Under the pieces are notes generated by a model, which worked only from the letters and a program-made list of their open reading frames with translations, did no database searches and was not told where the DNA came from. From contig NZ_QXXA01000001.1 of NCBI RefSeq assembly GCF_009911265.1, forward strand, positions 1 to 64,000: a stretch of 64,000 nucleotides of DNA. Direction: 5' to 3'. The position numbers were made by a program, and so were the translations under genes. The stretch is from Senegalia massiliensis (GTDB lineage: Bacteria > Bacillota > Clostridia > Tissierellales > SIT17). This document shows positions 25,491 through 34,493 of this stretch, in pieces. Each line of letters starts with the position of its first letter. Position 1 is the stretch's first letter.

Positions 25491-25763
25491 ATGAAATATG
25501 AAAATGCACAAAATATACTGCCAGAATATATTGTCCAACTCATTCAAGAATATATAGAGGGTGGATATTTATATATACCAATAAAATATGACAATAAAAA
25601 AGTTTGGGGAGAAAATACTTTAACAAAAGACATTTTAAAAAGAAGAAACAAAGAAATTTTTAATAAATATAATGAAGGAATATCTATTAAAAAACTTGCA
25701 CAGAAGTATTACCTCTCTGAACATAGTATAAGAAGAATAATTAGACAACAAAAGAATATATAA
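25491..25763 (+). CDS. CD3324-like / Mor-type helix-turn-helix protein
   Basis: A 90-aa protein with the family pattern MKYENAQNILPEYIVQLIQEY, then YLYIPIKY..KKVWGE, and a C-terminal helix-turn-helix (RNKEIFNKYNEGISIKKLAQKYYLSEHSIRRII). The start at 25491 is preferred because the GGGAG at 25478 is well spaced for it and the family starts with MKY. An in-frame upstream ATG at 25476 lacks a site. These small Mor-activator-like proteins are common single-copy accessory regulators in clostridia, with no known target. Confidence 0.75.
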   Translation: MKYENAQNILPEYIVQLIQEYIEGGYLYIPIKYDNKKVWGENTLTKDILKRRNKEIFNKYNEGISIKKLAQKYYLSEHSIRRIIRQQKNI

Positions 25764-25766
25764 TTT

Positions 25767-25815
25767 AAAAAATCGGTATTTATTATCAATTTAGATAATT
25801 TAATACCGATTTTTT
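25767..25815 (+). terminator. Terminator of the CD3324-like gene
   Basis: Perfect 14-bp outer stem (AAAAAATCGGTATT, 25767-25780, with 25802-25815) ending in T6, directly after the stop codon. Confidence 0.85.
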
Positions 25816-25931
25816 AGTTGAAATATTACAGGTAAATATGAACAACTTTGATACAGAATCGTTTAAGAACTTGAGTAATTATAGAAAGTAAGGTTAATAT
25901 ATTTATAAATAGATTATAGAGGAGTAAACTA

Positions 25932-26660
25932 ATGAATAAACTAGCGATTTTAGAAATAAAGTTTGATTTTAATGGTAATAAAAATGTCATTTATCCAGTT
26001 ATATTAAGTGATAAAAGTGAAGTTGTTTTAATTGATTGTGGATATCCTAATTTTTTGAATTTAATAAAGGATGCTGCCAAAAAAGATGGAGTGGATATTA
26101 GTAAATTAACAAAAATAATTATAACACATCATGATTTTGATCATATGGGAGCTTTGGGAGAGTTTAAAAGAGAGTACCCACATATAAAGGTTCTCTCATC
26201 GATTGATGATGAAAAATATATTAGTGGTAAGGAAAAATCTTTAAGATTACAGCAAGCAGAGGCCATATGTGATAAAATTCCTGAGGAGGAAAAGGAAAGT
26301 GCAAAAGAGTTTCAGCGTTTTATTCAAAAAGTAGAAAATGTTCAGGTAGACATGTGCTTAAAAGATAGGGATTCTTTTTCTTGGTTTGGAGGTATAGAAA
26401 TAGTTGCTACCCCAGGGCATATGCCAGGCCATATTTCAGTTTATTTGAAAAGTAGTAAAACATTAATTTCAGGAGATGCATTAATAGTAGAAAATGATAA
26501 ATTGATGATACCATATCCACAGTATACTTTAGATATAGATAATGCAAAAAAATCTATAAAGAAGTTATTAAATTATGAAATAGATAGAATTATATGCTAT
26601 CATGGTGGAACATATATAAAAGATATTAAAGAATCACTACAAAGTATTATTTTAGATTAA
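25932..26660 (+). CDS. Metallo-beta-lactamase-fold hydrolase
   Basis: The 242-aa protein shows the MBL metal motif as THHDFDHMG (H66, D68, D70, H71, a common HxDxDH variant), then TPGHMPGHIS (third His site), LISGDALIV (bridging Asp) and a late CYHGG His. The overall length and order fit the glyoxalase II-like or quorum-quenching lactonase-like MBL branch. It lies upstream of a GNAT gene with 41 bp between them, but both are generic accessory enzymes. Substrate unknown. Confidence 0.85.
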   Translation: MNKLAILEIKFDFNGNKNVIYPVILSDKSEVVLIDCGYPNFLNLIKDAAKKDGVDISKLTKIIITHHDFDHMGALGEFKREYPHIKVLSSIDDEKYISGKEKSLRLQQAEAICDKIPEEEKESAKEFQRFIQKVENVQVDMCLKDRDSFSWFGGIEIVATPGHMPGHISVYLKSSKTLISGDALIVENDKLMIPYPQYTLDIDNAKKSIKKLLNYEIDRIICYHGGTYIKDIKESLQSIILD

Positions 26661-26701
26661 CAGATTTGCATAATTAATATGTAAAATAAGGAGAGAAAAA
26701 A

Positions 26702-27136
26702 ATGATTAAACAATTAGAAAAGTTTGAAATTGAAGAAATTATGGATATCTGGTTAAAGACTAACATTACTGCTCATAGTTTTATACCAGAAAAGTATTGG
26801 ATTAAAAATTATAACCTTGTTAAATATCAATATATGCCTGGTTCCACAACTTTTATTTATAAAGAAAATAGTATAATTAAAGGATTTATAAGTATTATAG
26901 ACAATTCATTTATTGGTGCCTTATTTGTTTTAGAAGATTATCAAGGACAAGGCATAGGCAAAAAACTACTAAACTATTGTAAATCTTTATATTCACCTTT
27001 AGAATTAGCAGTTTATACTGAAAATATATCTTCAGTTAATTTTTATATACATTGTGGGTTTATAGTGAAAAAAAAGCAACAAAATGAAGATTCAGGATTT
27101 ATGGAATGTATAATGACATGGACAAAAAATGAATAG
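26702..27136 (+). CDS. GNAT-family N-acetyltransferase
   Basis: 144 aa with the acetyl-CoA binding motif QGQGIGKKLLNYCK (about 81-94) preceded by the beta-4 strand LFVLEDY, and the C-terminal NISSVNFYIHCGF motif. This is the compact YjaB/YncA-like subgroup that acetylates small amines or antibiotics. It has an AAGGAGAG ribosome site. Acceptor unknown. Confidence 0.85.
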   Translation: MIKQLEKFEIEEIMDIWLKTNITAHSFIPEKYWIKNYNLVKYQYMPGSTTFIYKENSIIKGFISIIDNSFIGALFVLEDYQGQGIGKKLLNYCKSLYSPLELAVYTENISSVNFYIHCGFIVKKKQQNEDSGFMECIMTWTKNE

Positions 27137-27252
27137 TTTTCAGTTATATTATTAATAGATTTAAAAATAGTAGTATAGCATTAATGGAAAAGTATTTTTT
27201 ACTAACAATTGATATAATGGTTTTAGATGGTTAAGAGAATAGGAGGATCATT

Positions 27253-30200
27253 ATGAAATGGCTAGAAATTGGAACATTATGTATAGAAGATAAGAATGAA
27301 ATAATTCTCGTAAATTTACATGAAGGATATGAAAAAGCATTGAATAAGCTAGATATGTTTTCTCATTGTATGTTGTATTCCCTTATAAAAGACAGAATCG
27401 AAGTATATGTAACGAAAATTCTGGAAGTTAATGAAAAGATAGGGCAAGTCATACTCAAAATACCAGAGAATTATATACTGAACACTCAAAAAAATACTAC
27501 TGAATTAGAAAGATTGGATAAGAAAAAATCTTTAGGACAATTAATTGATATAAAGCCTTATTATCCTGCTGAAGAAGTTATACTTAGCGCAGAAGAACCT
27601 GAAAATAGATTTTGCCTAAATTATTTAGATTATATCATTGGTGAATATAGTATGTATGGTAACAGAGAAGTCATTAAACTTGAGAAAAATATACTTAGTC
27701 ATATTAAATTTAGTGCTGATAATACTCAATCTATCAAGAAAGGTGACTATATTAGAATTTTGTGGTATTTTCATCGTTTTGACAAAGACTCTTTTCGAAG
27801 GAACAGAACGTGTAATCCTCCTTATAATAATGCACCTAATATGGGAATATTTGCAACAAGATCTCCAGTCCGACCAAATCCAATAGGATCAACAGTTGTA
27901 CGTGTAGAGCAGGTAGATTATCATAATGATATTATTTATATTGAAGGCTTTGACGGGTTTCCAGGGTCAAAAATATTTCAAATTATGTTTTATCAACCAT
28001 CAGTGGATAAAATAGAGGGAGCTACTTTACCTCCTTGGGTATCGCACTGGACGAACTATAAAAGCTTTGATAAGCCAAAAGAGATAGATACATTGGATAA
28101 AAACTATCAAAAAGATATAACAATAAGTGATCAGTATTCTGATTTCTGTGATGAAATTGAGACGGATAGTGTTATAAAAGATGAATATAATAACCAAGAG
28201 ATACATATATATAATGCACATATTCATAATCTGAAAAATGTATCTGTATCCATTCTTAAAAATAGTGTTAATCTAATCTCTGGTGTTAGTGGTAGTGGTA
28301 AATCTAGTTTAGCTTTTGACACAATCTATGCTGAGAGTCAAAAACAGTTTATGGATTTAGTGCTTTCAAATCAAATGTTAACTGATACATTTTCCAATGC
28401 ATATGTTGACAAGATAACTGGATTACAACCAGCTATAGCAATTAAACAAAAAGCTCTAGGGGTTAATCCTAGATCTACAGTGGGATCAGTAACTAAGATA
28501 ACAGATATATTAAGACTTGTATTTGCAACTATTGGTGAGCGAGTATGTCCAATATGTCATCAGACTGTTGATAATACTAATGTTTGTAATGAATGTGGTG
28601 AAATTTTATTTGATTTAATACCTCAAGTATTCAGCTATAATAATCCAGATTATATGTGTCCAGTTTGCAAAGGTTTAGGAGTAGAGATGAGTATAGATGT
28701 AGATAAGATTGTTGAATTTCCAGAGAAATCATTGCTAGACAGTGCTTCATCACTATACGGTGATTTAAGAAAACATAAAAAGAAACCAAATGCAAATTGG
28801 ATGAGAGGAGAAATTTTGGCTTTAGCGGATGATTTAAATGTGGATATTGAGTTACCATTTTTAAATTTGCCAGAGGAATTTAAACATCAATTCTTTTATG
28901 GTTCAAATGGGCGTGAGGTGAGCCTACAATATGAGAATTCAAAGGGGAGAAGTGGAGTTATTACAAGGCCTGTTGAAGGAGCCGTCAACCTTATTCAAAG
29001 ATTGACCTATGATACCAAGTCTATAAGAGGTATTGATAGAACAAAGAGATATATGTCAAAAAAGATCTGTAGCCGTTGTCAAGGTGAACGTCTATTAGAG
29101 GACGGTAGGTTGGTTAATATATATGGGCACAGATATCCTGAGATTGTGAAACAAAGCATTGATCATCTACGCATATGGTGCCATAGAGTTTACAGGCAAC
29201 TTACAAAAGATCAGCAAGATAAAACTAAAATGCTTTTTATAAAGCTAAATCAAAGACTAAAACGAATAGAAGATGTAGGATTAAGTTATATAACAGTTGA
29301 TAGAAGTATACCTAGCCTGTCTGGTGGAGAAGCTCAACGTCTGAAGTTAGCTACACAATTTGGAACAGGACTATCAAATATTCTTTATATTATGGATGAG
29401 CCTTCAAAGGGATTACACCCAAGAGATTATCGTTTTTTGATGAATACCATAGTAGATTTAAAAAAACATGGGAATACAGTTATCATTGTAGAACATAAAA
29501 AAAGTTTTATGACCATAGCTGACATGCATATTAAGATGGGACCAAAGGCTGGGCGATATGGTGGAAATTTAATTTCTGTAAAAAACCGACAAGAAATTGA
29601 ACAACAGCTTAAACTAAATGGTTATAATGATGACTTTGATGACATTCAAATTGTAAATTATAGATATCAAGATAAAAACAAAGAGGTTGCGGAGGAATTT
29701 CTTGATACTAGAAAGATCTCCTATATTCAACTTAAAGGGGTTACTACCAATAATCTACAAAATGTTGACGTAGAAATACCAATTGGTATGATGACAGCAG
29801 TTATAGGCGTTAGTGGTTCTGGGAAAAGCAGTCTCATATCAAAGACTTTGTATCCTTATCTCATGAAATCATTAGGAAGAAATGTGGAGGAGTTAGGGTC
29901 GTTTCAACAAGTAATCGGTGTAGAATCATTTGAAGATATTTGCCATGTCAATCAGAAACCAATAGGTAGTAACTCAAGATCTAATCCTGGCACCTATACT
30001 GGTGTGTTTGACTTAATAAGAAAGTGCTATGCAGATACTAAACAAGCAAAAAATACTAATCTTTCAAAAGAATTTTTTAGCTTTAATTCCAAGAGGGGTC
30101 AATGTCCAGAATGTAGTGGTCTCGGAGAGGTTTCAGTTAATATGCACTATATGGAAGATGTACATTTTCCTTGTAATAAATGCTATGGTAAAAGATATTC

Positions 30201-30657
30201 TAAAGAGGTGCTAGAAGTTAAAAGAAAAGATTTATCTATAGGAGATATTCTTGATATTGAGATTCATGATTTAGTAGAGGTTTTTCAGGAAGAAAAGGAG
30301 ATTGTTAGACAGCTGTCTATGTTAAATAAAGTTGGCTTAGGTTACCTTAAGATTGGCCAAAATGCTTCAACTTTGTCAGGTGGTGAAGCACAGAGAATAA
30401 AGTTGGCCAAAGAATTATACAAAAAGGATTGTAAAAATACTCTTTATATTTTGGATGAACCAACAACTGGTCTACATGAAGATGATATTGAAAAGGTGAT
30501 AGAGGTTTTAATGGAACTGAAAGAAAAAGGTGCTACTATTATTATAATTGAACATAACCTTAAAATGATCAAGTCATGTGACTACATTATAGAAATGGGT
30601 CCAAGGGGAGGAAATCAAGGAGGGCATATTATCAAAGCTGGTTATCAAAAGAAATAA
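27253..30657 (+). CDS. TrmO(TsaA)-UvrA fusion: UvrA-like double ABC ATPase without UvrB-binding domain
   Basis: A 1134-aa protein joining two families. Residues 1-110 resemble a degenerate TsaA/TrmO half (ALNKLDMFSHCMLY, DIKPYYP) and 120-275 a well-kept TrmO domain with its signature GIFATRSPVRPNPIG (198-212); TrmO methylates t6A37 in tRNA. From 316 it is UvrA-like: Walker A GVSGSGKSS (344-352), NPRSTVGSVTKI, zinc modules CPVCKGLG and CPECSGLG, signatures LSGGEAQRLK and LSGGEAQRIK, Walker B IMDEPSKGL and ILDEPTTGL, and a second Walker A. The roughly 120-residue UvrB-interaction domain is missing, as in UvrA2/DrrC-type proteins tied to drug tolerance. The ribosome site is AGGAGG. Standard repair is unlikely; a role in resistance to DNA-binding compounds is plausible. 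Confidence 0.85.
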   Translation: MKWLEIGTLCIEDKNEIILVNLHEGYEKALNKLDMFSHCMLYSLIKDRIEVYVTKILEVNEKIGQVILKIPENYILNTQKNTTELERLDKKKSLGQLIDIKPYYPAEEVILSAEEPENRFCLNYLDYIIGEYSMYGNREVIKLEKNILSHIKFSADNTQSIKKGDYIRILWYFHRFDKDSFRRNRTCNPPYNNAPNMGIFATRSPVRPNPIGSTVVRVEQVDYHNDIIYIEGFDGFPGSKIFQIMFYQPSVDKIEGATLPPWVSHWTNYKSFDKPKEIDTLDKNYQKDITISDQYSDFCDEIETDSVIKDEYNNQEIHIYNAHIHNLKNVSVSILKNSVNLISGVSGSGKSSLAFDTIYAESQKQFMDLVLSNQMLTDTFSNAYVDKITGLQPAIAIKQKALGVNPRSTVGSVTKITDILRLVFATIGERVCPICHQTVDNTNVCNECGEILFDLIPQVFSYNNPDYMCPVCKGLGVEMSIDVDKIVEFPEKSLLDSASSLYGDLRKHKKKPNANWMRGEILALADDLNVDIELPFLNLPEEFKHQFFYGSNGREVSLQYENSKGRSGVITRPVEGAVNLIQRLTYDTKSIRGIDRTKRYMSKKICSRCQGERLLEDGRLVNIYGHRYPEIVKQSIDHLRIWCHRVYRQLTKDQQDKTKMLFIKLNQRLKRIEDVGLSYITVDRSIPSLSGGEAQRLKLATQFGTGLSNILYIMDEPSKGLHPRDYRFLMNTIVDLKKHGNTVIIVEHKKSFMTIADMHIKMGPKAGRYGGNLISVKNRQEIEQQLKLNGYNDDFDDIQIVNYRYQDKNKEVAEEFLDTRKISYIQLKGVTTNNLQNVDVEIPIGMMTAVIGVSGSGKSSLISKTLYPYLMKSLGRNVEELGSFQQVIGVESFEDICHVNQKPIGSNSRSNPGTYTGVFDLIRKCYADTKQAKNTNLSKEFFSFNSKRGQCPECSGLGEVSVNMHYMEDVHFPCNKCYGKRYSKEVLEVKRKDLSIGDILDIEIHDLVEVFQEEKEIVRQLSMLNKVGLGYLKIGQNASTLSGGEAQRIKLAKELYKKDCKNTLYILDEPTTGLHEDDIEKVIEVLMELKEKGATIIIIEHNLKMIKSCDYIIEMGPRGGNQGGHIIKAGYQKK

Positions 30658-30771
30658 TGTAGATTTAGTACTTAGACTATAATAATTGTTGTGTATAATT
30701 TGAAATAGAAACAATTGATTAAGTAATCTTAAATATGATACGATTTATCAAAAGAATTAAGGTGATGTTAT

Positions 30772-31647
30772 ATGCATATAAAAGGTGAAAATCCTTATAT
30801 TAAACAAATTAATAAAGTACAAGATTATATAGAAAACCATCTAGATAAATCTCTTTCAACTAAACAACTATCTCAAATAGCTAATTTTAGTGAATATCAT
30901 TTTCAAAGAATATTTAGAGTTGTGACAGGAGAAAGCTTGTATGGATTCATCAAAAGGATACGATTGGAAAGGGCAGCTTATATGCTTTTAGCAGATAAAA
31001 AGAGATCAATAATTGATATCTCCATGAGTATCGGCTTTTCTAGTCAAGCCTCTTTTGCTAAGGCTTTTAAATCTAAATATGGGATTAGCGGCAGTAACTA
31101 TCGAAAAACAAATGGGATTGTAAGTCAATCTGATTTTGTTGGCCAGTCCTTTCATGAGATTGATATGAGTATTGAACCACTATATATTGAAATACGAAAT
31201 GAAAAGGCAATTAAGTTAATTTATACTAGATATACAGGACCATATAAAGGAGATAGTAAACTTTTTTCTCGTTTGTTTAACAAATTATATCAATGGGCAA
31301 ATCAAAGAAATCTTATTTCAGCAGATTCAAGATGGTTTGTTATATATCATGATTTTGGAAATGAAACAGACCAAAAAGATTTACGGATCAGCGTCTGTAT
31401 GTCTGTTGACAGAAATGTTGCAATTAGTGGGGATATTGGTGTACTGACTCTTTCAGAAGGATTATATGGGGTTGGAAGTTTTATAGTAGACTCAAATGAA
31501 TATGGCAAAGCTTGGTATTATATGTACACAGAGTGGCTTCCAAACAGTGGATATAAACCTGATGATAGGTTTTCTTTTGAACATTACCCTCCTATAGAGG
31601 AAGAAGGAGATAAGCATTTGGTAGAGATTTATATACCGATTGTTTAA
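30772..31647 (+). CDS. AraC-family regulator with GyrI-like domain
   Basis: The 291-aa protein has paired helix-turn-helix motifs (VQDYIENHLDKSLSTKQLSQ, FSEYHFQRIFRVVTGES, then IIDISMSIGFSSQASFAKAFKSKYGIS, about 12-112) and a C-terminal GyrI/Rob effector domain (about 135-290: IYTRYTGPY, YIPIV end). Such regulators respond to toxic small molecules and activate resistance genes. It follows the TrmO-UvrA fusion by about 115 bp on the same strand. The two may belong to one stress-response module. The ribosome site is AAGGTGAT. Confidence 0.85.
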   Translation: MHIKGENPYIKQINKVQDYIENHLDKSLSTKQLSQIANFSEYHFQRIFRVVTGESLYGFIKRIRLERAAYMLLADKKRSIIDISMSIGFSSQASFAKAFKSKYGISGSNYRKTNGIVSQSDFVGQSFHEIDMSIEPLYIEIRNEKAIKLIYTRYTGPYKGDSKLFSRLFNKLYQWANQRNLISADSRWFVIYHDFGNETDQKDLRISVCMSVDRNVAISGDIGVLTLSEGLYGVGSFIVDSNEYGKAWYYMYTEWLPNSGYKPDDRFSFEHYPPIEEEGDKHLVEIYIPIV

Positions 31648-31702
31648 GAGAAATTAAATAGTATAAGTGATATTTTTTAGAAAAATAGAGGTGAGTATGG
31701 AG

Positions 31703-32452
31703 ATGTATGATAAAAAATTATCATTAATAGAAGTGCTCTTTGTTATTATATGTTTAATTTTGATTTTTTTATTTCATACAAATTTTATATTAACATGTAT
31801 ACTTTCGTTACTAGCATTAATTATTTTTAAAAATCAATTAATAAATTACAAAAGTGATATCAAAAAAGAAAAAAACTTTTTGTATGCATTTATTTTGATT
31901 TATTTAGTATATATTGGTATTCAACTTTTCAATTATGGTATAAATACAGATAATTATACACTTAATCAATTGAGATTACTATTCCAATTACCATTGACAA
32001 TGACTATTTTACTAGGTTATTTATTCAAAGTAAGACTAAGTGATTTTAATTGGAGTATAACTTTTAAAAGTTTTCTTGTAGTTGTATTTATATTTATTTT
32101 GTTAGAATTGGTAACTATTATTAACTCTTTAACAGAGGTTAACACAATTAGTTATTATATAAAAAATTTTATACAAAAATTATATTATCCAAGTATAGTA
32201 GAGGAAGTACTTTTCAGAGGATTTTTTTTAAGTGGATTACTTGCATTTGAAGTAAGAGAAGATAAAGCCAACATAATTCAATTTGTTATTTTTGGTTTGA
32301 CTCATATGTTAGGTTATAATGAAATCTCTGTAATTATTGTTCTATCTACTTGTATTCAAACATACATAGGATTTTTATTTGGCAAAATATATATTCAAAC
32401 AAAGTCATTAACACCATGCATATTACTACATGCACTTATAGATACAATTTAG
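31703..32452 (+). CDS. CPBP-family intramembrane glutamic protease
   Basis: A 249-aa membrane protein with about seven helices. The CPBP (Abi/CAAX-like) active-site motifs are present: EEVLFRG (EExxxR), FGLTHML (FxxxH) and the late LLHALID (HxxxD/N). The ATG at 31703 is chosen because GAGGTGAG at 31688-31695 is correctly spaced for it; ATGs at 31667 and 31697 lie in frame but are too far from or too close to it. Roles of CPBP proteases in Gram-positives include peptide-bacteriocin self-immunity and processing. It directly follows the AraC regulator. Confidence 0.8.
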   Translation: MYDKKLSLIEVLFVIICLILIFLFHTNFILTCILSLLALIIFKNQLINYKSDIKKEKNFLYAFILIYLVYIGIQLFNYGINTDNYTLNQLRLLFQLPLTMTILLGYLFKVRLSDFNWSITFKSFLVVVFIFILLELVTIINSLTEVNTISYYIKNFIQKLYYPSIVEEVLFRGFFLSGLLAFEVREDKANIIQFVIFGLTHMLGYNEISVIIVLSTCIQTYIGFLFGKIYIQTKSLTPCILLHALIDTI

Positions 32453-32454
32453 AT

Positions 32455-32645
32455 TAGAAAAATTAACTTATTTCTTCCAATATTTTTTCTTTTGACATAG
32501 TTATTATAATTGTTTATATACTCACAGTAAAAAGCCAAGAATGGAAATTTTGAATATTTACTACATCTATGTATTCTATTGCTTTTATGAAACTGTCTTG
32601 TAAAATATCTTCTGTTTCTTCTTTTGAGCATCCTCATTGTACTAA
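32455..32645 (-). pseudogene. ECF sigma factor relic
   Basis: One minus-strand frame reads GCSKEETEDILQDSFIKAIE then IDVVNIQNFHSWLFTVS, an ECF sigma-70 region 2 (normally G..EDAEDI.Q..FIKAI..., F..WLF.VA). It then hits a stop and loses frame. Region 4 is absent. The fragment is dead. It overlaps the other frames shown by a 62-codon ORF that carries no protein signal. Confidence 0.5.
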
Positions 32646-32774
32646 TGTTAATTACTGAAGCTTTAATAATTCACCTATTATGAATAAAGATAATGAGATT
32701 TCTTTTTAATATAAATCAATGATATAATATTATTATATGAGAATTCAGTAAATTCAAAAAAAGGGGTGTATTGA

Positions 32775-33914
32775 TTGTTATATAGAAGATTTGGGAAAAC
32801 TAATGAAATAGTATCTATTCTTGGTTTTGGATGCATGAGATTTCCACTTTTACCTGGTGGAGATTCATCTGATATAGATGAAGAAAAATCTATAAAGATG
32901 GTAAGGTATGCAATAGATAATGGATTAAATTATCTTGATACAGCTTATCCCTATCATGGTAATGGTATGAGTGATAAAGGTAAAAGTGAACCTTTTGTTG
33001 CAAAAGTAATAAAAGATGGTTATAGAGAAAAAGTAAAGATAGCTACAAAATTACCTACATGGCTTATTGAAAATAGAGAAGATATGGATAAATATTTAAA
33101 TGAGCAATTAGAAAGACTTGAAATAGATTCTATAGATTTTTATTTGTTACATGCTTTAAATAAAGAAGTTTGGGAAAAATTAAAATCTCTTGGCGTAGAT
33201 GAATTTTTGGATAGTGCTATAAAGAAAGGTAAGATTAAATATGCTGGATTTTCTTATCATGATAAACAAGAATATTTTAATGAAATTATAGACTATTATG
33301 ATTTTTCTTTTTGTCAAATACAATTTAATTATTTGGATGAAGATTATCAAGCTGGACTTAAAGGGTTAAAATATGCATATGAAAAAGATCTTGGAATAGT
33401 TATTATGGAGCCTTTAAGAGGAGGAAAACTTACAGGTAATCTACCTATAGAAGCAATAGAACTATTTAATAATGAAGATGGTAATAAAACACCTGCTGAA
33501 TGGGCATTAAGATGGGTTTGGAATCATCCCGAAGTTTCAATAATACTTAGTGGAATGAGTACAATGGAACAAGTAATAGAAAATATAAATATAGCTAAAG
33601 ATGCAGAATTTAACTCACTATTAAAAACTGAATTAAATACTATTGGAAAAGTAAAAGATATTTATAAAAGTAGAATTAGAGTAAACTGTACAGCTTGTGG
33701 TTATTGTATGCCATGTCCACAAGGAGTAGATATTCCTAAGAATTTTAGTGTATATAACAATTATTATGTATTTGAAGAAGAAAGAGGATATGAAGATTTA
33801 GAAGAAAAAAGTGCTTCAAATTGTGTGGAATGTAAAATCTGTGAAACACATTGTCCTCAATCTATAGAAATAAGCAAAGAACTTAAAAATGTAAGAGAGT
33901 TGTTTGAAAGATAA
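32775..33914 (+). CDS. Aldo/keto reductase with C-terminal 2x[4Fe-4S] ferredoxin domain
   Basis: The 379-aa protein begins MLYRRFGKTNEIVSILGFGCMRF (TTG start behind AAGGGGTG). An aldo/keto reductase TIM barrel follows: catalytic Asp/Tyr in YLDTAYPYHGNG, Lys in VKIATKLP and His in FYLLHAL. The C-terminal 80 residues carry two ferredoxin-like Cys sets (NCTACGYCMPCPQGVDIP and NCVECKICETHCPQ). This class is common in anaerobes, where ferredoxin-type clusters link the reductase to electron carriers. It is monocistronic with a strong terminator. Substrate unknown. Confidence 0.9.
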   Translation: MLYRRFGKTNEIVSILGFGCMRFPLLPGGDSSDIDEEKSIKMVRYAIDNGLNYLDTAYPYHGNGMSDKGKSEPFVAKVIKDGYREKVKIATKLPTWLIENREDMDKYLNEQLERLEIDSIDFYLLHALNKEVWEKLKSLGVDEFLDSAIKKGKIKYAGFSYHDKQEYFNEIIDYYDFSFCQIQFNYLDEDYQAGLKGLKYAYEKDLGIVIMEPLRGGKLTGNLPIEAIELFNNEDGNKTPAEWALRWVWNHPEVSIILSGMSTMEQVIENINIAKDAEFNSLLKTELNTIGKVKDIYKSRIRVNCTACGYCMPCPQGVDIPKNFSVYNNYYVFEEERGYEDLEEKSASNCVECKICETHCPQSIEISKELKNVRELFER

Positions 33915-33918
33915 TATA

Positions 33919-33957
33919 AATAAAACTTCGATTTTTGAAAAATCGAAGTTTTATTTT
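33919..33957 (+). terminator. Terminator of the aldo/keto reductase gene
   Basis: An 18-bp stem (AATAAAACTTCGATTTTT with its complement) with a tiny loop and T-rich 3' side, directly after the stop codon at 33914. Confidence 0.85.
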
Positions 33958-33982
33958 ATTTAAAATAAAGATTGAAAACTTA

Positions 33983-34038
33983 TTGACAAAGATTATCAAT
34001 TAGCATATAATATCATCAAGAATGATAATTGTTATCAA
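33983..34038 (+). promoter_or_regulatory. feo promoter with Fur box
   Basis: TTGACA (33983-33988), 17 bases, TATAAT (34006-34011), a consensus promoter. Just downstream lies ATGATAATTGTTATCAA (34022-34038), a 7-1-7 Fur-type inverted repeat, so Fur with iron should block transcription of the Feo operon. Confidence 0.8.
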
Positions 34039-34155
34039 ATAACTTTAAAAGTTCTTTTTTTAACGATCTAATATTAACAATTAAGATTAGATGGACTTAA
34101 ATATTATACTTCAAGTAAAAATGTATTAAAAATATTGTTTAAAGGGGGTACATAT

Positions 34156-34440
34156 ATGGCTGAGAGTTTAGTGAGTGGAATCATGAATAAAATTTATGAG
34201 TTTAAAGATGCAAAAGGTGATATCGTGAAAAATTTATCTAGAGCTAAGGTGAATGTAGAATATACAATAAAAGATATTAAAACAGATGATGAAGAAATGA
34301 AGAATTTTCTTTTTACCTTAGGATGTTATGAAGGAGAAAAGGTAACTATAATATCTTTATTGGGAGAAAATTATGTCATATCTGTAAAAGATGCAAGATA
34401 TAGCATTGATTTAGAACTTGCAAAAGCAATTATTGTATAA
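34156..34440 (+). CDS. feoA: FeoA, ferrous iron transport accessory protein
   Basis: 94 aa with an SH3-like FeoA core: LSRAKVNVEYTIKDI, LGCYEGEKVTIISLLG, ENYVISVKDARYSIDLELA, which is the family pattern (L..LG...G..V...). The N-terminal 20 residues (MAESLVSGIMNKIYEF) form an extension. The start at ATG 34156 follows AAAGGGGG; a frame extension up to 34135 has no site. FeoA binds and modulates FeoB. It is the first gene of the Fur-controlled operon. Confidence 0.88.
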   Translation: MAESLVSGIMNKIYEFKDAKGDIVKNLSRAKVNVEYTIKDIKTDDEEMKNFLFTLGCYEGEKVTIISLLGENYVISVKDARYSIDLELAKAIIV

Positions 34441-34493
34441 AGTTAATTAATATTAAATATAATTTTAAATTAAATAAATTGGGGAGGACAACT

